A stretch of 64,000 nucleotides of DNA from Streptomyces sp. CBMA152 (GCF_014596475.1 NZ_MECJ01000029.1:248001-312000); one strand, 5' to 3'. Shown: positions 26,943 through 35,306, counted from the stretch's first letter. The notes: generated by a model from the letters alone, not told the origin. Numbers and translations: made by a program.

Positions 26943-29639
26943 ATGCACGACGAACGTAGCGAGCTGGCGGCGCTCATCGAGCTGCGCAAGAAGCTCGCCG
27001 ACGGCCTGGCTCGTGCCGGGCTGAACAAGACTCAGCTCGCCGCCCGAGCAGAACTGGGCCGCACCACCGTGCAGGAGGCGTTCCAAGCGGGCAAGCCTGC
27101 CCCATCGGCCGAGACGGTTGTCGCGCTGGCCCGTGTGCTGCGTCTGCCAGACCAGCAACTGCTAGATCTGCGTCGCGTTGCCGCCCGAGAGATCGGCCTT
27201 GCCCTGGGAAGAGACCCTGGCTTGGGCAAGCCGATCGCGGAGTGGGACCCTCACGACTTGGAGGTCCACCCCGCTGGGGTCGGTTCTGGGGCCGTGCCAC
27301 AGCGGGTGCTGCCCGGCTACGTCCCGCGTGGCCATGACCGGATCCTCACCGACGCGGCGTTGGAGGCTGTGCAGGGCAACAGCCAGCTGCTGGTCCTGAT
27401 CGGCACGTCCTCCACCGGCAAGACAAGAGCCTGCTGGGAGGGCATTCAGCCGCTCGCGCCCCGAGGTTGGCGGCTGTGGCACCCATTCGACCCGACCCGA
27501 GCCGATGCCGCCCTTGACGACCTCGAACATGTCGGGCCTCGCACGGTTGTCTGGCTCAACGAAGCCCAGCACTACCTCGGCAACCCCCAGCTCGGCGAGC
27601 GGATCGCGGCCGCCGTCCATACCCTCCTCACCCATCCCAAGCGCCGACCGGTCCTCGTTCTGGGCACCCTCTGGCCCGAGTACGCCGACCAGTACACAGC
27701 CTTGCCCTCCGCTGGCTCCCCGGATCCACACAGTCGGGTCCGAGAGTTACTCGCTGGACGTACCCTCGCCATTCCCGACGCCTTCGGTCAGGACGCACTG
27801 CGGACCGCGGCTGTACTAGCGCAGGACGGCGACCAGTTGCTCGCTGACGCTCTCACTCGAGCGCACGTTCATGGACACATCACCCAGGACCTTGCTGGTG
27901 CCCCCGAACTGTTACGCCGCTACGAGCACAGCACGCCAACCGTCAAGGCCGTACTGCAGGCGGCTATGGACGCACGCCGACTTGGCGTGGGCCTTCACCT
28001 TCCGCAATCCTTCCTCACCGATGCCGCGATCGACTACTTCAGCGACCGGGACTACGACGAACTCACAGACGACTGGGCAGAGGCGGCCTTCGCCGATCTC
28101 GCCCGCCCCGTGCACGGCAAGCAGGCACCGTTGCGCCGCACCGGAGCCCGGCCAAAGCGCCGCCCGCCCGGCGGCCCGGCACCCGCACCCACGCCTTTCT
28201 CAGTGACGGGGCCAGTGTTTCGGCTTGCCGACTACCTCGAACAGCACGGCCGCACCACTCGGTTGAGACTGTGCCCACCCGCATCGTTCTGGGCCGCCGC
28301 CCACGCCCACCTCAGTCGCCCCGACGACCTCGGCAATCTTGCGATAGCCGCTGGACAAAAGCACCGCCTGCAATGGGCGCACCACCTCCGGCTCCGCGCT
28401 GCCGACGCAGGCCACCCCTACTGCCTCAACTACCTGGCCCGGAGTCGGGAGACGGCTGGGGACACGGAAGGCGCTGAAACCCTCTATCAGCGAGCCGCAG
28501 ACGCTGGCGACCCCAGCGGTCTGACTGACCTGGCGGAGCAACGGAGAGAGGCGGGGGATCCGGAGGGTGCTGAAGCGCTCTATCGGCGGGCTGCCGACGC
28601 TGGTGACGCAGACGCCTTGTTCATCGTGGCGAGCCTTCGGAAGGCAGCCGGAGACCGTGAGGGTGCCGAAGCCTTTTACGAGCGAGCCGTAGACGCTGGC
28701 CGGCCTGACGCCCTTGTCGACCTAGTGGAGCTGAAGGAGGAGACCGGGGATTGGGAGGGTGTCAGGGCGCTCTACAAACGGGCCGCCGACAATGGCGATA
28801 CCTACGCCATTGCCCGTTTGGCAGAGATGAGGGCGGAGGCCGGGGACCAGGAAGGTGCCGAATCCCTCTACCGGCAGGTCGCCGATGCCGGGGACACCGA
28901 TGCCCTGATCTTCCTGGCCGAGCTAAAAGAGGAAGATGGAGACGTCGACGGCGCTGAAGCCCTCTATCAACGGGCCGCCGAAGTTGGCGACGCCAGTGCC
29001 TTAGTTTACCTAGCCCAGATGAAGGAGGAGGCCGAGGACTGGGAGAGTGTCAACGCCCTCTACCTACGGGCCGCCGATGCCGGCGACACTGGTGCCCTGA
29101 CCTACTTCGCCCAGATGAGGGAGGAACATGGAGACCTCGATGGCGCCCAAACTCTCTACCAGCAGGTTGCCGACACCGGTGATACCTACGCCGTGGTCCA
29201 CTTGGCCCAGCTGAAGGAGAAAGCCGGAGACCGTGAGGGTGCCGAGACCCTCTACCAGCAGGCTGCTACCAACCCAGGCGCACTGACAATCCTGGCGCGG
29301 ACTTGGGAGCAGGCCGGGGACTGGGAGGGCGCCAAAGCTGTCTACCAGCGAGCCGCAGACGCGGGCCACGCTGGCGCCTTGGTCCGCCTGGCAGAGCTGC
29401 GAGAGCGGGCCGGGGACCAGAAGGGCGCCGAGACCTTCTACCAGCAGGCCGCCTCTACCGGAGACCCCGATACCCTGATCGGCCTAGCACGGATGCGAGA
29501 CGAGGCAGGAGACCGGGTGGGTGCTGAGACCTTCTACCGGCAAGCCGCCGACACCGGTGAACTCCCCGATGACGAGGCCAAGATGAGGTGGCCGTACGGA
29601 CTAGACCCGGACGGCTCGCCTTCGCCCCCTTGGTCGTGA
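26943..29639 (+). CDS. XRE-HTH / P-loop NTPase / 12 helical repeats protein (STAND-like)
   Basis: 898 aa from ATG 26943; GTG 26856 is an alternative with a better Shine-Dalgarno. Residues ~15-75 are an XRE helix-turn-helix (LNKTQLAARAELGRTTVQEA). A P-loop LIGTSSTGKT lies at 152-161 and a Walker-B-like VVWLNEAQHYL about 45 residues later. The C-terminal ~390 residues hold 12 near-identical 32-residue helical repeats (x-AGDxEGAExLYxxAADAGDxxAL). The layout HTH-NTPase-repeat resembles STAND-type sensors, which often serve in signalling or phage defence; here this is inference. It is element cargo, monocistronic or followed by 29780. Confidence 0.75.
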   Translation: MHDERSELAALIELRKKLADGLARAGLNKTQLAARAELGRTTVQEAFQAGKPAPSAETVVALARVLRLPDQQLLDLRRVAAREIGLALGRDPGLGKPIAEWDPHDLEVHPAGVGSGAVPQRVLPGYVPRGHDRILTDAALEAVQGNSQLLVLIGTSSTGKTRACWEGIQPLAPRGWRLWHPFDPTRADAALDDLEHVGPRTVVWLNEAQHYLGNPQLGERIAAAVHTLLTHPKRRPVLVLGTLWPEYADQYTALPSAGSPDPHSRVRELLAGRTLAIPDAFGQDALRTAAVLAQDGDQLLADALTRAHVHGHITQDLAGAPELLRRYEHSTPTVKAVLQAAMDARRLGVGLHLPQSFLTDAAIDYFSDRDYDELTDDWAEAAFADLARPVHGKQAPLRRTGARPKRRPPGGPAPAPTPFSVTGPVFRLADYLEQHGRTTRLRLCPPASFWAAAHAHLSRPDDLGNLAIAAGQKHRLQWAHHLRLRAADAGHPYCLNYLARSRETAGDTEGAETLYQRAADAGDPSGLTDLAEQRREAGDPEGAEALYRRAADAGDADALFIVASLRKAAGDREGAEAFYERAVDAGRPDALVDLVELKEETGDWEGVRALYKRAADNGDTYAIARLAEMRAEAGDQEGAESLYRQVADAGDTDALIFLAELKEEDGDVDGAEALYQRAAEVGDASALVYLAQMKEEAEDWESVNALYLRAADAGDTGALTYFAQMREEHGDLDGAQTLYQQVADTGDTYAVVHLAQLKEKAGDREGAETLYQQAATNPGALTILARTWEQAGDWEGAKAVYQRAADAGHAGALVRLAELRERAGDQKGAETFYQQAASTGDPDTLIGLARMRDEAGDRVGAETFYRQAADTGELPDDEAKMRWPYGLDPDGSPSPPWS

Positions 29640-29779
29640 CCTACGACCACGACCACACGTCGAAAGCCTCAGCAATCCGTGTCGGGTAGCCGTAACCGAG
29701 GAGCCATGAGGGACCGGAGCCGGGACCAGGGCTGCCTGTTGTCTGGCAGCTGAGTGCCCGAACGCGTGCCGACTCTGCG

Positions 29780-30229
29780 ATGGCGGAGTGGAACGCGTAC
29801 TTCACCGCCGGTGTCCCATACGAGGCCCTCGTCGATCTCCTCGCCGCGATCGGCACCCGTGAGGCGCCCGATGCCGGCTTTGAAGGACCCGAGAAGGTCC
29901 TCAAGGCGCTCACCGCCCAGGGCTGGATCCGAGACGTGGACCGGCCCCACACCACCGTCACGGACCCCGGCTTCTCTGCCAGCGTTTCCCTGGAGGTGCT
30001 GTCGTCGCTCGTCCAGGACGCCGACCCACGCCCTGGCCTGGTGGGCTGGCAGGCATGGGCGGAACCTGTTTTCGGTGCTCCGTATCAGTGGTGCGCGAGC
30101 TTCAGTGCCAGCGTCCCCCACGCCCTGGTCGCCGCGTTCGCCTCCTCGCTCGCCTCAACGGTCCCGGTGTCCCGCCGCACCCTGCCCGAGTGCGCCGGGG
30201 GGCGGCTCCGCATTGTCCGTCGCAGCTGA
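29780..30229 (+). CDS. DUF317-type protein, single domain
   Basis: 149 aa. The segment WQAWAEPVFGAPYQWCASFSASVPHALVAAFASSLAS is the signature of DUF317, a family largely confined to Streptomyces and its integrative elements. Full-length members often carry two such domains; here only one is seen, preceded by a helix-turn-helix-like stretch. ATG at 29780 is the best start but lacks a clear ribosome binding site. Function unknown. It is separated from the upstream repeat protein by 140 bases with no feature. Confidence 0.7.
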   Translation: MAEWNAYFTAGVPYEALVDLLAAIGTREAPDAGFEGPEKVLKALTAQGWIRDVDRPHTTVTDPGFSASVSLEVLSSLVQDADPRPGLVGWQAWAEPVFGAPYQWCASFSASVPHALVAAFASSLASTVPVSRRTLPECAGGRLRIVRRS

Positions 30230-30324
30230 CAGCCGAGACCTGAAGCGGCTTGTGCTGCTCGTCGCTGCTTTCCCTGAGTGGCCCGCTACCTGTATCCGCC
30301 AGATGACAGAGAAGGAGTCTCTGC

Positions 30325-30780
30325 GTGTTCCGACGACGTGCTCGCGCCGACCGTGAGTTCCGTGAAGCCCAGCGTGAGGCGCTCGCGATGCTGCAGAGGC
30401 TTGCGCAAGAGCCGCTGCCGTTCGACACCATCCCGGTCGAAGAACCGGCGTCAGCAGGATCGAACCCGGAGGCGGCGGTGGGGCCCGACTTCCTGCCGCC
30501 GGAGTTCCGGGCACCGTCCCGCCAGGACGTTGCCGGGTTCATGATGCGCTGGATGCAGCCGCTCGTTGTCGACGGCGACGTTCGTACATGCCCGCAATGT
30601 GGCGCGTATCGGGACTGGATCGTCTTCTGCATGCGCGACGACTCGGTGTGGCTGCGCTGCGGGTCTGGTCACGAGACGAAGGAACCCGGACTGGACGCGG
30701 CTTGGTACAACCGCCACTCGGGTCCGGTCGACCAGTGGCATCCCACCGTTGAGGACGGACTACGCCACCTCGGCCGCTGA
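30325..30780 (+). CDS. Hypothetical protein with CPxCG zinc-ribbon-like motif
   Basis: 151 aa. GTG at 30325 with GAAGGAG upstream. The C-terminal half has TCPQCGAYRDWIVFCM and LRCGSGHE, four cysteines and a histidine that could bind zinc. The N-terminal ~60 residues are charged and likely helical. Similar short proteins accompany DUF317 genes in Streptomyces elements, but no function is known. Confidence 0.6.
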   Translation: MFRRRARADREFREAQREALAMLQRLAQEPLPFDTIPVEEPASAGSNPEAAVGPDFLPPEFRAPSRQDVAGFMMRWMQPLVVDGDVRTCPQCGAYRDWIVFCMRDDSVWLRCGSGHETKEPGLDAAWYNRHSGPVDQWHPTVEDGLRHLGR

Positions 30781-30922
30781 AGCCCGAAAACCCAACCCCT
30801 ACATGCCGCTGGCCGCAGGGTCGGCCCAGTCGGACGTCGGGAAGCCTCGGGATCCTGTGCCCTGCCGGTCACCAGTCGCCACCTGGCTTGGGGGCACCTC
30901 ATGATGATCACCGTCAAGACTC

Positions 30923-30985
30923 GTTCCTTCAGGGAACAAGGCGGCCGTTCCTCCAGGGAACGGACGGCGCGTTCCCTGGAGGAAC
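30923..30985. repeat. Three 15-bp GTTCC-N5-GGAAC type palindromes at exact 24-bp period
   Basis: Units start at 30923, 30947 and 30971. Unit 3 is the exact reverse complement of unit 2, and together (30947-30962 with 30970-30985) they form a 16-bp stem with a 7-base loop. Unit 1 differs from unit 2 at one base. They sit in the 346-base gene-free gap 30781-31126 between convergent genes, so a terminator, an iteron-like site or a regulator array are all possible. Nothing else is seen in that gap. Confidence 0.65.
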
Positions 30986-31126
30986 ATCGGGGGCGTCCCT
31001 GGTCTCGTTGATGCCCCTCCGGCAAAGGGTTTCGGCGAGCCTCACCGCGCGGGATGAGCCCGCTGGCTGCGCAGCTACCGTCTCAGCCGAATGACAGCGA
31101 ACGGCTGCTCCCAGGAGGGGAACTCG

Positions 31127-31468
31127 TCAGAGTCCGGTGACGGGCTGTCCGGTGAGGGCTTGGGCGACCTGCCACAACATGCCGCCCCGTGAAGCCTTCG
31201 TGAGCACGACGTCTCCGGGGCGGAGAAGAGAGCCGACGAAGGCCGCGGCGGTCGCGTTGTCGGCGACGATCGCCACGTCTGGTACGCCCGCTGCGCCCGC
31301 CGCGAGAGCGAGTTGCTTCGCGAGGTGTCCGCCGACTGCCACGACGAGATCGACGTTGTTCTCGGCGGCCATGCGCCCTACGGCCTTGTGAGCCTCCAAG
31401 GCTTCGTCGCCCAGTTCCAGCATTTCCCCGAGCACGGCGATCCTCCGGCCGCCTTCTGCCTCGGTCAT
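31127..31468 (-). CDS. Lone C-terminal domain of a MurF-type Mur ligase
   Basis: 113 aa. It reads RIAVLGEMLELGDEALEAHKAVG ... VVLTKASRGGMLWQVAQAL, which matches the C-terminal (amino-acid binding) domain of MurF, the UDP-MurNAc-tripeptide:D-Ala-D-Ala ligase. The N-terminal UDP-binding and central ATP-binding domains are absent, and the C39-peptidase gene directly upstream leaves no room for them. The ATG at 31468 overlaps the peptidase stop by four bases. It cannot be a full ligase; it may bind a peptide or D-amino acid, or work with another subunit. Confidence 0.8.
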   Translation of the reverse strand: MTEAEGGRRIAVLGEMLELGDEALEAHKAVGRMAAENNVDLVVAVGGHLAKQLALAAGAAGVPDVAIVADNATAAAFVGSLLRPGDVVLTKASRGGMLWQVAQALTGQPVTGL

Positions 31469-32016
31469 GAGGGCGCTCCGTTACGAATGAGAGGGGCGAA
31501 CGTGATGGCTCGGCCGGTGTAGGAGGGCGTGACCCTGCTCAGGGGGACGCGGTCGTTGGTCTGTCCCCACGAGGAGGGGTCGCGGATGAAGATGGTCGGG
31601 TCTACCCCGTCCTCGTAACCGCGCGCGATGACGAGATGGCCACCGGTCCGGCCGTCGTTGGGGAACTGCTCGGTCACCGACATGATCAGCGGGGCCTCTT
31701 CGAGTCGGGCGACCAGGCTTTCGGCCGCGACTGGCTCGGCGCGGGCAGGAACTCCGAGGTCGGTTGCCAGGTTGGCGATGCTGGCATGTAGTGCTCCACG
31801 TGGGGTCAGCACCTCGTGCTTGAGCGCGAGTTTCAGCAGCTCAGTGACCGATGGTGCTTCATGGCCGTAGGCGAGCAGGATCATTCTCAGCGACGCCAGG
31901 CCGCACGCCCGGTTAGACCACTCGGTCCTGTCTCCCAGTGCCCACCCTCCGTGGAGATCCCATTCGGCGGGGGCGATGAGCTGTCGGCACATGGGGACGT
32001 CGTGAACGTGCGGCAC
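31465..32016 (-). CDS. C39-like papain-fold cysteine peptidase
   Basis: 183 aa. The catalytic Cys lies in SNRACGLASLRMILLAYG, the His in GGHLVIARGYED and the Asp in FIRDPSSWG, the order of the C39 peptidase_C39_2 family. There is no signal peptide or transporter domain, so it acts in the cytoplasm. GTG at 32016 has TAGGAG at the end of the upstream ligase gene. In bacteriocin systems C39 domains remove leaders; here it may process a small peptide or reverse a ligase product. Its place in the DapF-Ddl-MurF-C operon is the interesting part. Confidence 0.8.
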   Translation of the reverse strand: MPHVHDVPMCRQLIAPAEWDLHGGWALGDRTEWSNRACGLASLRMILLAYGHEAPSVTELLKLALKHEVLTPRGALHASIANLATDLGVPARAEPVAAESLVARLEEAPLIMSVTEQFPNDGRTGGHLVIARGYEDGVDPTIFIRDPSSWGQTNDRVPLSRVTPSYTGRAITFAPLIRNGAPS

Positions 32017-32028
32017 AGCGGCTGGCTC

Positions 32029-33120
32029 CTACGGTGAGACGGCAGCCTCCCGTGTCGATGTGGAGCTGCTGAACGCGGGAGTGGGCAGGGGGACATCGTA
32101 GGGCGGACGGGTCAGGGCCTCGTGAAGCATCGCCAACACGATGTCTGTGTGCGTGAGCCCGACCATGGCCCCGCCTACGGCGAAGTTGCTGTCACGCGAC
32201 ATGCCCGGCGTCGTGTTCACCTCCAACGTATGCACCTGGCCGGCTTCGGTGAGCATGAAGTCCACCCGCGCTGAACCGCGTAGGCCCATCCCGTCCCACA
32301 AGGTCGTCGCGTAGCCAGTGATCTCGGCCAACAGCGCAGGCTTCAGCTCGGGGGCCCTGACCGTCACCGAGCACTTGGAGTCCGCGTCGAGCTTCGTGTC
32401 CGCGTCGTAGAAGTCGGCTTCGGTGACCTCGGTGGCCAGTGGCGGAAAGACGAGGACCTCACCGCTGGGCAGTTCCAGCAGTCCTACGGTGAGCGGTACG
32501 CCGGGGACGTAGTCCTCGACGAGTACGGGATCACCCGCATCGCGGGCGGCGTCGGCCAAGGCCAGGGGGAGGGCTTCCCGATCCCGGACCAGGCTCATGC
32601 CCACGCTGGAGCCGCCGAAGGGCGGTTTGACCATCACGGCCGTCCCGGCCCAATCCGCAGGGCCGCCCGACCACACCCACCAGCCGGGGGTGGGGACACC
32701 CAGGTTCTCCATCACGCGCTTGCAGAGAACCTTGTCCGCTGCCACAGCCGACGCCGCGACACCGCTTCCGCAGTACGGCATGCGGATGTAATCCAGGAGT
32801 CCTTGCAGGCGCCCGTCCTCGCCGAACGGGCCGTGCAGGTTCGAGAGGACCACGTCGTATCCGGCCAGCTCAGGGATGAACGTCGGCTCGCAGGGGTCCA
32901 GGACCTTCCACCGGACACCGATCTCCTCCAGCGCTCCGGAGAGGGCCGTCACGGAGCGCTGCTCGACGGGGCACTTCGAGTGGTAGAGCCGGTCCTCAAG
33001 GCTGACGGGTCCGTAGACCAGGGCGACGCCGAGCCCTTGCCGGGCAGGCTGCCATTCGTGGAGCGTGCGGGTGGCCTGCTGCACGGCCTTGCTGGAACTG
33101 GCGGTGAGGAAGCGCGTCAT
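32029..33120 (-). CDS. D-alanine-D-alanine ligase-like ATP-grasp enzyme
   Basis: 363 aa. ATP-grasp motifs: VMVKPPFGGSSVGMSLV (ATP-binding loop), VLVEDYVPGVPLTVGLLE, and GSARVDFMLTEAGQVHTLEVNTTPGMS (Mg-binding Asp and Asn and the D-Ala site), closely following the Ddl pattern. The N-terminal ~60 residues are less conserved than in housekeeping Ddl. It should join two D-amino acids or a related pair at the cost of ATP. The ATG at 33120 overlaps the DapF stop by four bases. Being on a mobile element, it is unlikely to be the chromosomal ddl; the substrate may differ. Confidence 0.85.
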   Translation of the reverse strand: MTRFLTASSSKAVQQATRTLHEWQPARQGLGVALVYGPVSLEDRLYHSKCPVEQRSVTALSGALEEIGVRWKVLDPCEPTFIPELAGYDVVLSNLHGPFGEDGRLQGLLDYIRMPYCGSGVAASAVAADKVLCKRVMENLGVPTPGWWVWSGGPADWAGTAVMVKPPFGGSSVGMSLVRDREALPLALADAARDAGDPVLVEDYVPGVPLTVGLLELPSGEVLVFPPLATEVTEADFYDADTKLDADSKCSVTVRAPELKPALLAEITGYATTLWDGMGLRGSARVDFMLTEAGQVHTLEVNTTPGMSRDSNFAVGGAMVGLTHTDIVLAMLHEALTRPPYDVPLPTPAFSSSTSTREAAVSP

Positions 33121-33917
33121 GCGAGTACCCCTTCGAAGGTGTGAGTTACGGGGCCGCCGACCCATTGAGTACGTGCCGGCCGGTCGGGGTGGGGGCGTAC
33201 CGTCAGCGGCTCTCCGGCCTGGTTGCGGACGATGACGGGGCACCGGGCGACCAGCCCGCGCATGGTGGCAATCAGGACGGCCGCCACCGCTCCACTGCCG
33301 CACGACAGCGTTTCGGCCTCCACGCCACGTTCGTAGGTGCGGAGCTTCAGCTCCTGCCTGCCAGCGGCCTGCACGAAGTTGACGTTCGTGCCGAGCGGGG
33401 CAAGGTCGGCATGGTTGCGAATCTGGCGGCCCACCGTGACGGTGTCGATGGCGTCCACGTCGTCCACGACCGCGACCACGTGCTCGGTGCCGGTGTACGC
33501 GCTGTCGAACCAAGTGGGCTTGCCGTTGATGACTGCCTGCACGCGCCGCGGGTGGATGGCTCCTACTTCGGCCGTGACCCACACGGCGTCATCGCCCACG
33601 ACTGCTTCGTGCGTCACCCCGGCCATGAGGAGGCGCATCTCTTTGAGGCCGTGGTCTTGGCTTGCCGCCCATGCGGTGCAACGCAGGGCGTTCCCGCACA
33701 TGGTCGCGGTCGAGCCGTCCGCGTTGAAGCACACGACTTCGAGCAAGGCGGGGGCCGTGCTGACCAGCCTGCTGATGACGAGGCCGTCAGCGCCCACGCC
33801 AGTCCGTCTGGCGCAGAGGTGCTCGGCCGCCTTCGCCCAGTCGTTGTCCATGTCCGGCGTGGGGTCGGAGAGGAAGACGAAGTCGTTCCCCGCTCCGTGA
33901 ATCTTGCGAAAGCGCAT
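33117..33917 (-). CDS. Diaminopimelate epimerase-like protein (DapF family)
   Basis: 266 aa. It begins MRFRKIHGAGNDFVFL, the DapF N-terminus, and keeps both catalytic cysteines: ATMCGNALRC and ETLSCGSGAVAA. The family interconverts LL- and meso-diaminopimelate without a cofactor; relatives act on other amino acids. GAGGAG precedes the ATG at 33917. It is coupled to the Ddl-like gene (ATGA). Together they could make or use a D-configured or meso amino acid for a small peptide or a modified cell-wall stem. A second dapF beside the chromosomal copy is inferred. Confidence 0.88.
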   Translation of the reverse strand: MRFRKIHGAGNDFVFLSDPTPDMDNDWAKAAEHLCARRTGVGADGLVISRLVSTAPALLEVVCFNADGSTATMCGNALRCTAWAASQDHGLKEMRLLMAGVTHEAVVGDDAVWVTAEVGAIHPRRVQAVINGKPTWFDSAYTGTEHVVAVVDDVDAIDTVTVGRQIRNHADLAPLGTNVNFVQAAGRQELKLRTYERGVEAETLSCGSGAVAAVLIATMRGLVARCPVIVRNQAGEPLTVRPHPDRPARTQWVGGPVTHTFEGVLA

Positions 33918-33980
33918 GGCGAAGCTCCTCGGTCGGGTGAGGTGACGGCTCTTGCGCGCTGGGTAGAAGGGCCAGCGGAA

Positions 33981-34226
33981 TCAGGCGAGTTCGATGGGGC
34001 GGTACGTGATCGTCGGCGCCGTCATCAGCCACGGCGCGTGCCCGTCGAAGAGCAGGACCCGCTGGGTCGCGGTGCCGGCCGACCGCATGTCTGCGACCTG
34101 TAGGAACAGGCCGTCGCGGCACACGTAGTCGCCGATCTTGACGCCACTCGGGGACCGGAGGACAGCTCTGGTGCCGCGCGGGGCGGGTGGGAGAGCCGGT
34201 TCGGCGGAGCGGTGTCGCTCGTACAT
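33981..34226 (-). CDS. 81-aa hypothetical protein of the DapF-Ddl operon
   Basis: 81 aa, start MYERHRSAEPALPPAP. The ATG is formed by the TGATG overlap with the stop of the 28-codon ORF upstream, which decides the start. Beta-rich in appearance (GVKIGDYVCRDGLFLQVADM ... RVLLFDGHAPWLMT), with one Cys. It lies 63 bases before dapF. No family recognised. Confidence 0.55.
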   Translation of the reverse strand: MYERHRSAEPALPPAPRGTRAVLRSPSGVKIGDYVCRDGLFLQVADMRSAGTATQRVLLFDGHAPWLMTAPTITYRPIELA

Positions 34227-34312
34227 CAGCCTCTCCATATGGCCAGCAGCAGTGAGCCGCCCACGGCCACGAGGCTGATCACGTAGGCGAGTTGCTCTCC
34301 GCGCGGACTCAC
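34226..34312 (-). CDS. 28-aa single-span membrane peptide, coupled on both sides
   Basis: Translation MSPRGEQLAYVISLVAVGGS followed by LLLAIWRG. The GTG start overlaps the Nudix gene stop (GTGA) and its TGA overlaps the next ATG (TGATG). The hydrophobic core of about 17 residues suggests a membrane micropeptide. The exact fit between two coupled genes is the main evidence that it is translated. Confidence 0.55.
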   Translation of the reverse strand: MSPRGEQLAYVISLVAVGGSLLLAIWRG

Positions 34313-34848
34313 GCAGCACCGATCAAGTAGTCTTGAACGCGCTCGCGTACGGCGGGAATGCCGATCTCGGCTATGGGCACCCAGGCCGCTGCGCCAGTCT
34401 CGATCATGGCCGGGAAGACGGCTTCCGAGTGAGCGCGATAGAGGTAGCGGAAGCCGACTCTGATGCGAGGGCCGTACTCGCGCGGGGCCCTGGTGACGTC
34501 GACCAGGAAGGGGCCCTCGCTACCGGGCTCGGTCCATACGTCACGGATGCCGACTTCTTCGGCCAGCAACCGCAAGGCCGCACTGCTCAGCGAGTCGTCC
34601 TGGGGCTCGGGCGCCACCTCGGCGAGGGAGTAGCCGCCCCCGTGCCGCAGCGACAGAACCCTGTTGAGCTGGTCGACGACGACCGCGCCCGCCATCACGA
34701 GGGGGCAGCGGCCACGGTGAAGACAGGCCCGACGCTTCGCGTGATCGCATGCTGCGTCGTACATGGGCATGAGCGCCATGGCCTCGGCCGGGTGCTCGTG
34801 CAAGTAGTGCGCGAGTTCCTTCACGATCTGGTCGCCTCGAACGCTCAC
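34309..34848 (-). CDS. Nudix-like hydrolase with Cys-rich N-terminal segment
   Basis: 179 aa. GTG at 34848 is set by the GTGA overlap with the upstream gene. The Nudix box is partly degenerate: ...LRLLAEEVGI keeps the RxLxEExG core, but the leading Gx5E is not clear. Before it lies CDHAKRRACLHRGRC, which could bind metal. Nudix proteins cleave nucleoside diphosphates linked to another group. The pSAM2 immunity factor Pif has a Nudix motif, so an exclusion role is possible for this element. Alternatively it serves the downstream DapF-Ddl operon. Confidence 0.65.
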   Translation of the reverse strand: MSVRGDQIVKELAHYLHEHPAEAMALMPMYDAACDHAKRRACLHRGRCPLVMAGAVVVDQLNRVLSLRHGGGYSLAEVAPEPQDDSLSSAALRLLAEEVGIRDVWTEPGSEGPFLVDVTRAPREYGPRIRVGFRYLYRAHSEAVFPAMIETGAAAWVPIAEIGIPAVRERVQDYLIGAA

Positions 34849-35234
34849 GGGGCACCGAGCCCGTTGCGCTGGGTGTAGATCCACAGGAGGCGCCGCGTGA
34901 GGTGGACTGCGTCTCGGAGGTAGATGAAGGCGCCGAACGAGGGGGTCTCTGCGGTCGGGCGGCTCGTGTAGTCGACAAGCTTGCGCCCTCGGTGGAGCAG
35001 CTCCCGCACATCCTCGTCCTCGGCCGCTCCCAAGTCCTCATCGAGCAGCTGGTTGAGGTGTCCAAGGATCACCGGCGTGGACCCGTCCATGTCCTCGCGG
35101 GTGGAGGTGGACATCTGCATGGAGAGGACCAGGTCTATGCTTTCGGAGATCGTCTCAACGTCGACCGGATGAACTTCGGTTTCAGCGAGGTTGGTTGCTC
35201 TCGATTCCTTGCCCATACTTGCCACAGTGATCAC
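34845..35234 (-). CDS. Hypothetical protein, first gene of the Nudix-DapF-Ddl operon
   Basis: 129 aa from GTG 35234 (GGAGAGG upstream); ATG 35216 is an alternative that would place the ACTTGCCA motif (35217-35224) right before the start. Helical, acidic in the middle (LLDEDLGAAEDEDVRELL), with FGAFIYLRDAVHLTRRLLWIY near the end. No domain recognised. It overlaps the Nudix gene by four bases. Confidence 0.6.
   Translation of the reverse strand: MITVASMGKESRATNLAETEVHPVDVETISESIDLVLSMQMSTSTREDMDGSTPVILGHLNQLLDEDLGAAEDEDVRELLHRGRKLVDYTSRPTAETPSFGAFIYLRDAVHLTRRLLWIYTQRNGLGAP
35207..35224. promoter_or_regulatory. ACTTGCCA-type tandem operator at start of Nudix operon
   Basis: Two half-sites ten bases apart: CCTTGCCC (6/8 match) and a perfect ACTTGCCA at 35217-35224. 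It overlaps the first codons of the operon's leading gene. The same motif recurs at 35307-35324 and 36948-37006. Confidence 0.5.
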
Positions 35235-35306
35235 CGCTTCGCCTCTCCGGAGCACGATTCAATCCGTGCTGCAAAGCTAGGAAAGGCGATGGGCGGGGCT
35301 CCATGA

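Noticed and set aside
31127..31468. A complete murF gene
   Set aside because: Only the C-terminal domain is encoded, and the adjacent coupled peptidase gene leaves no room for the rest.
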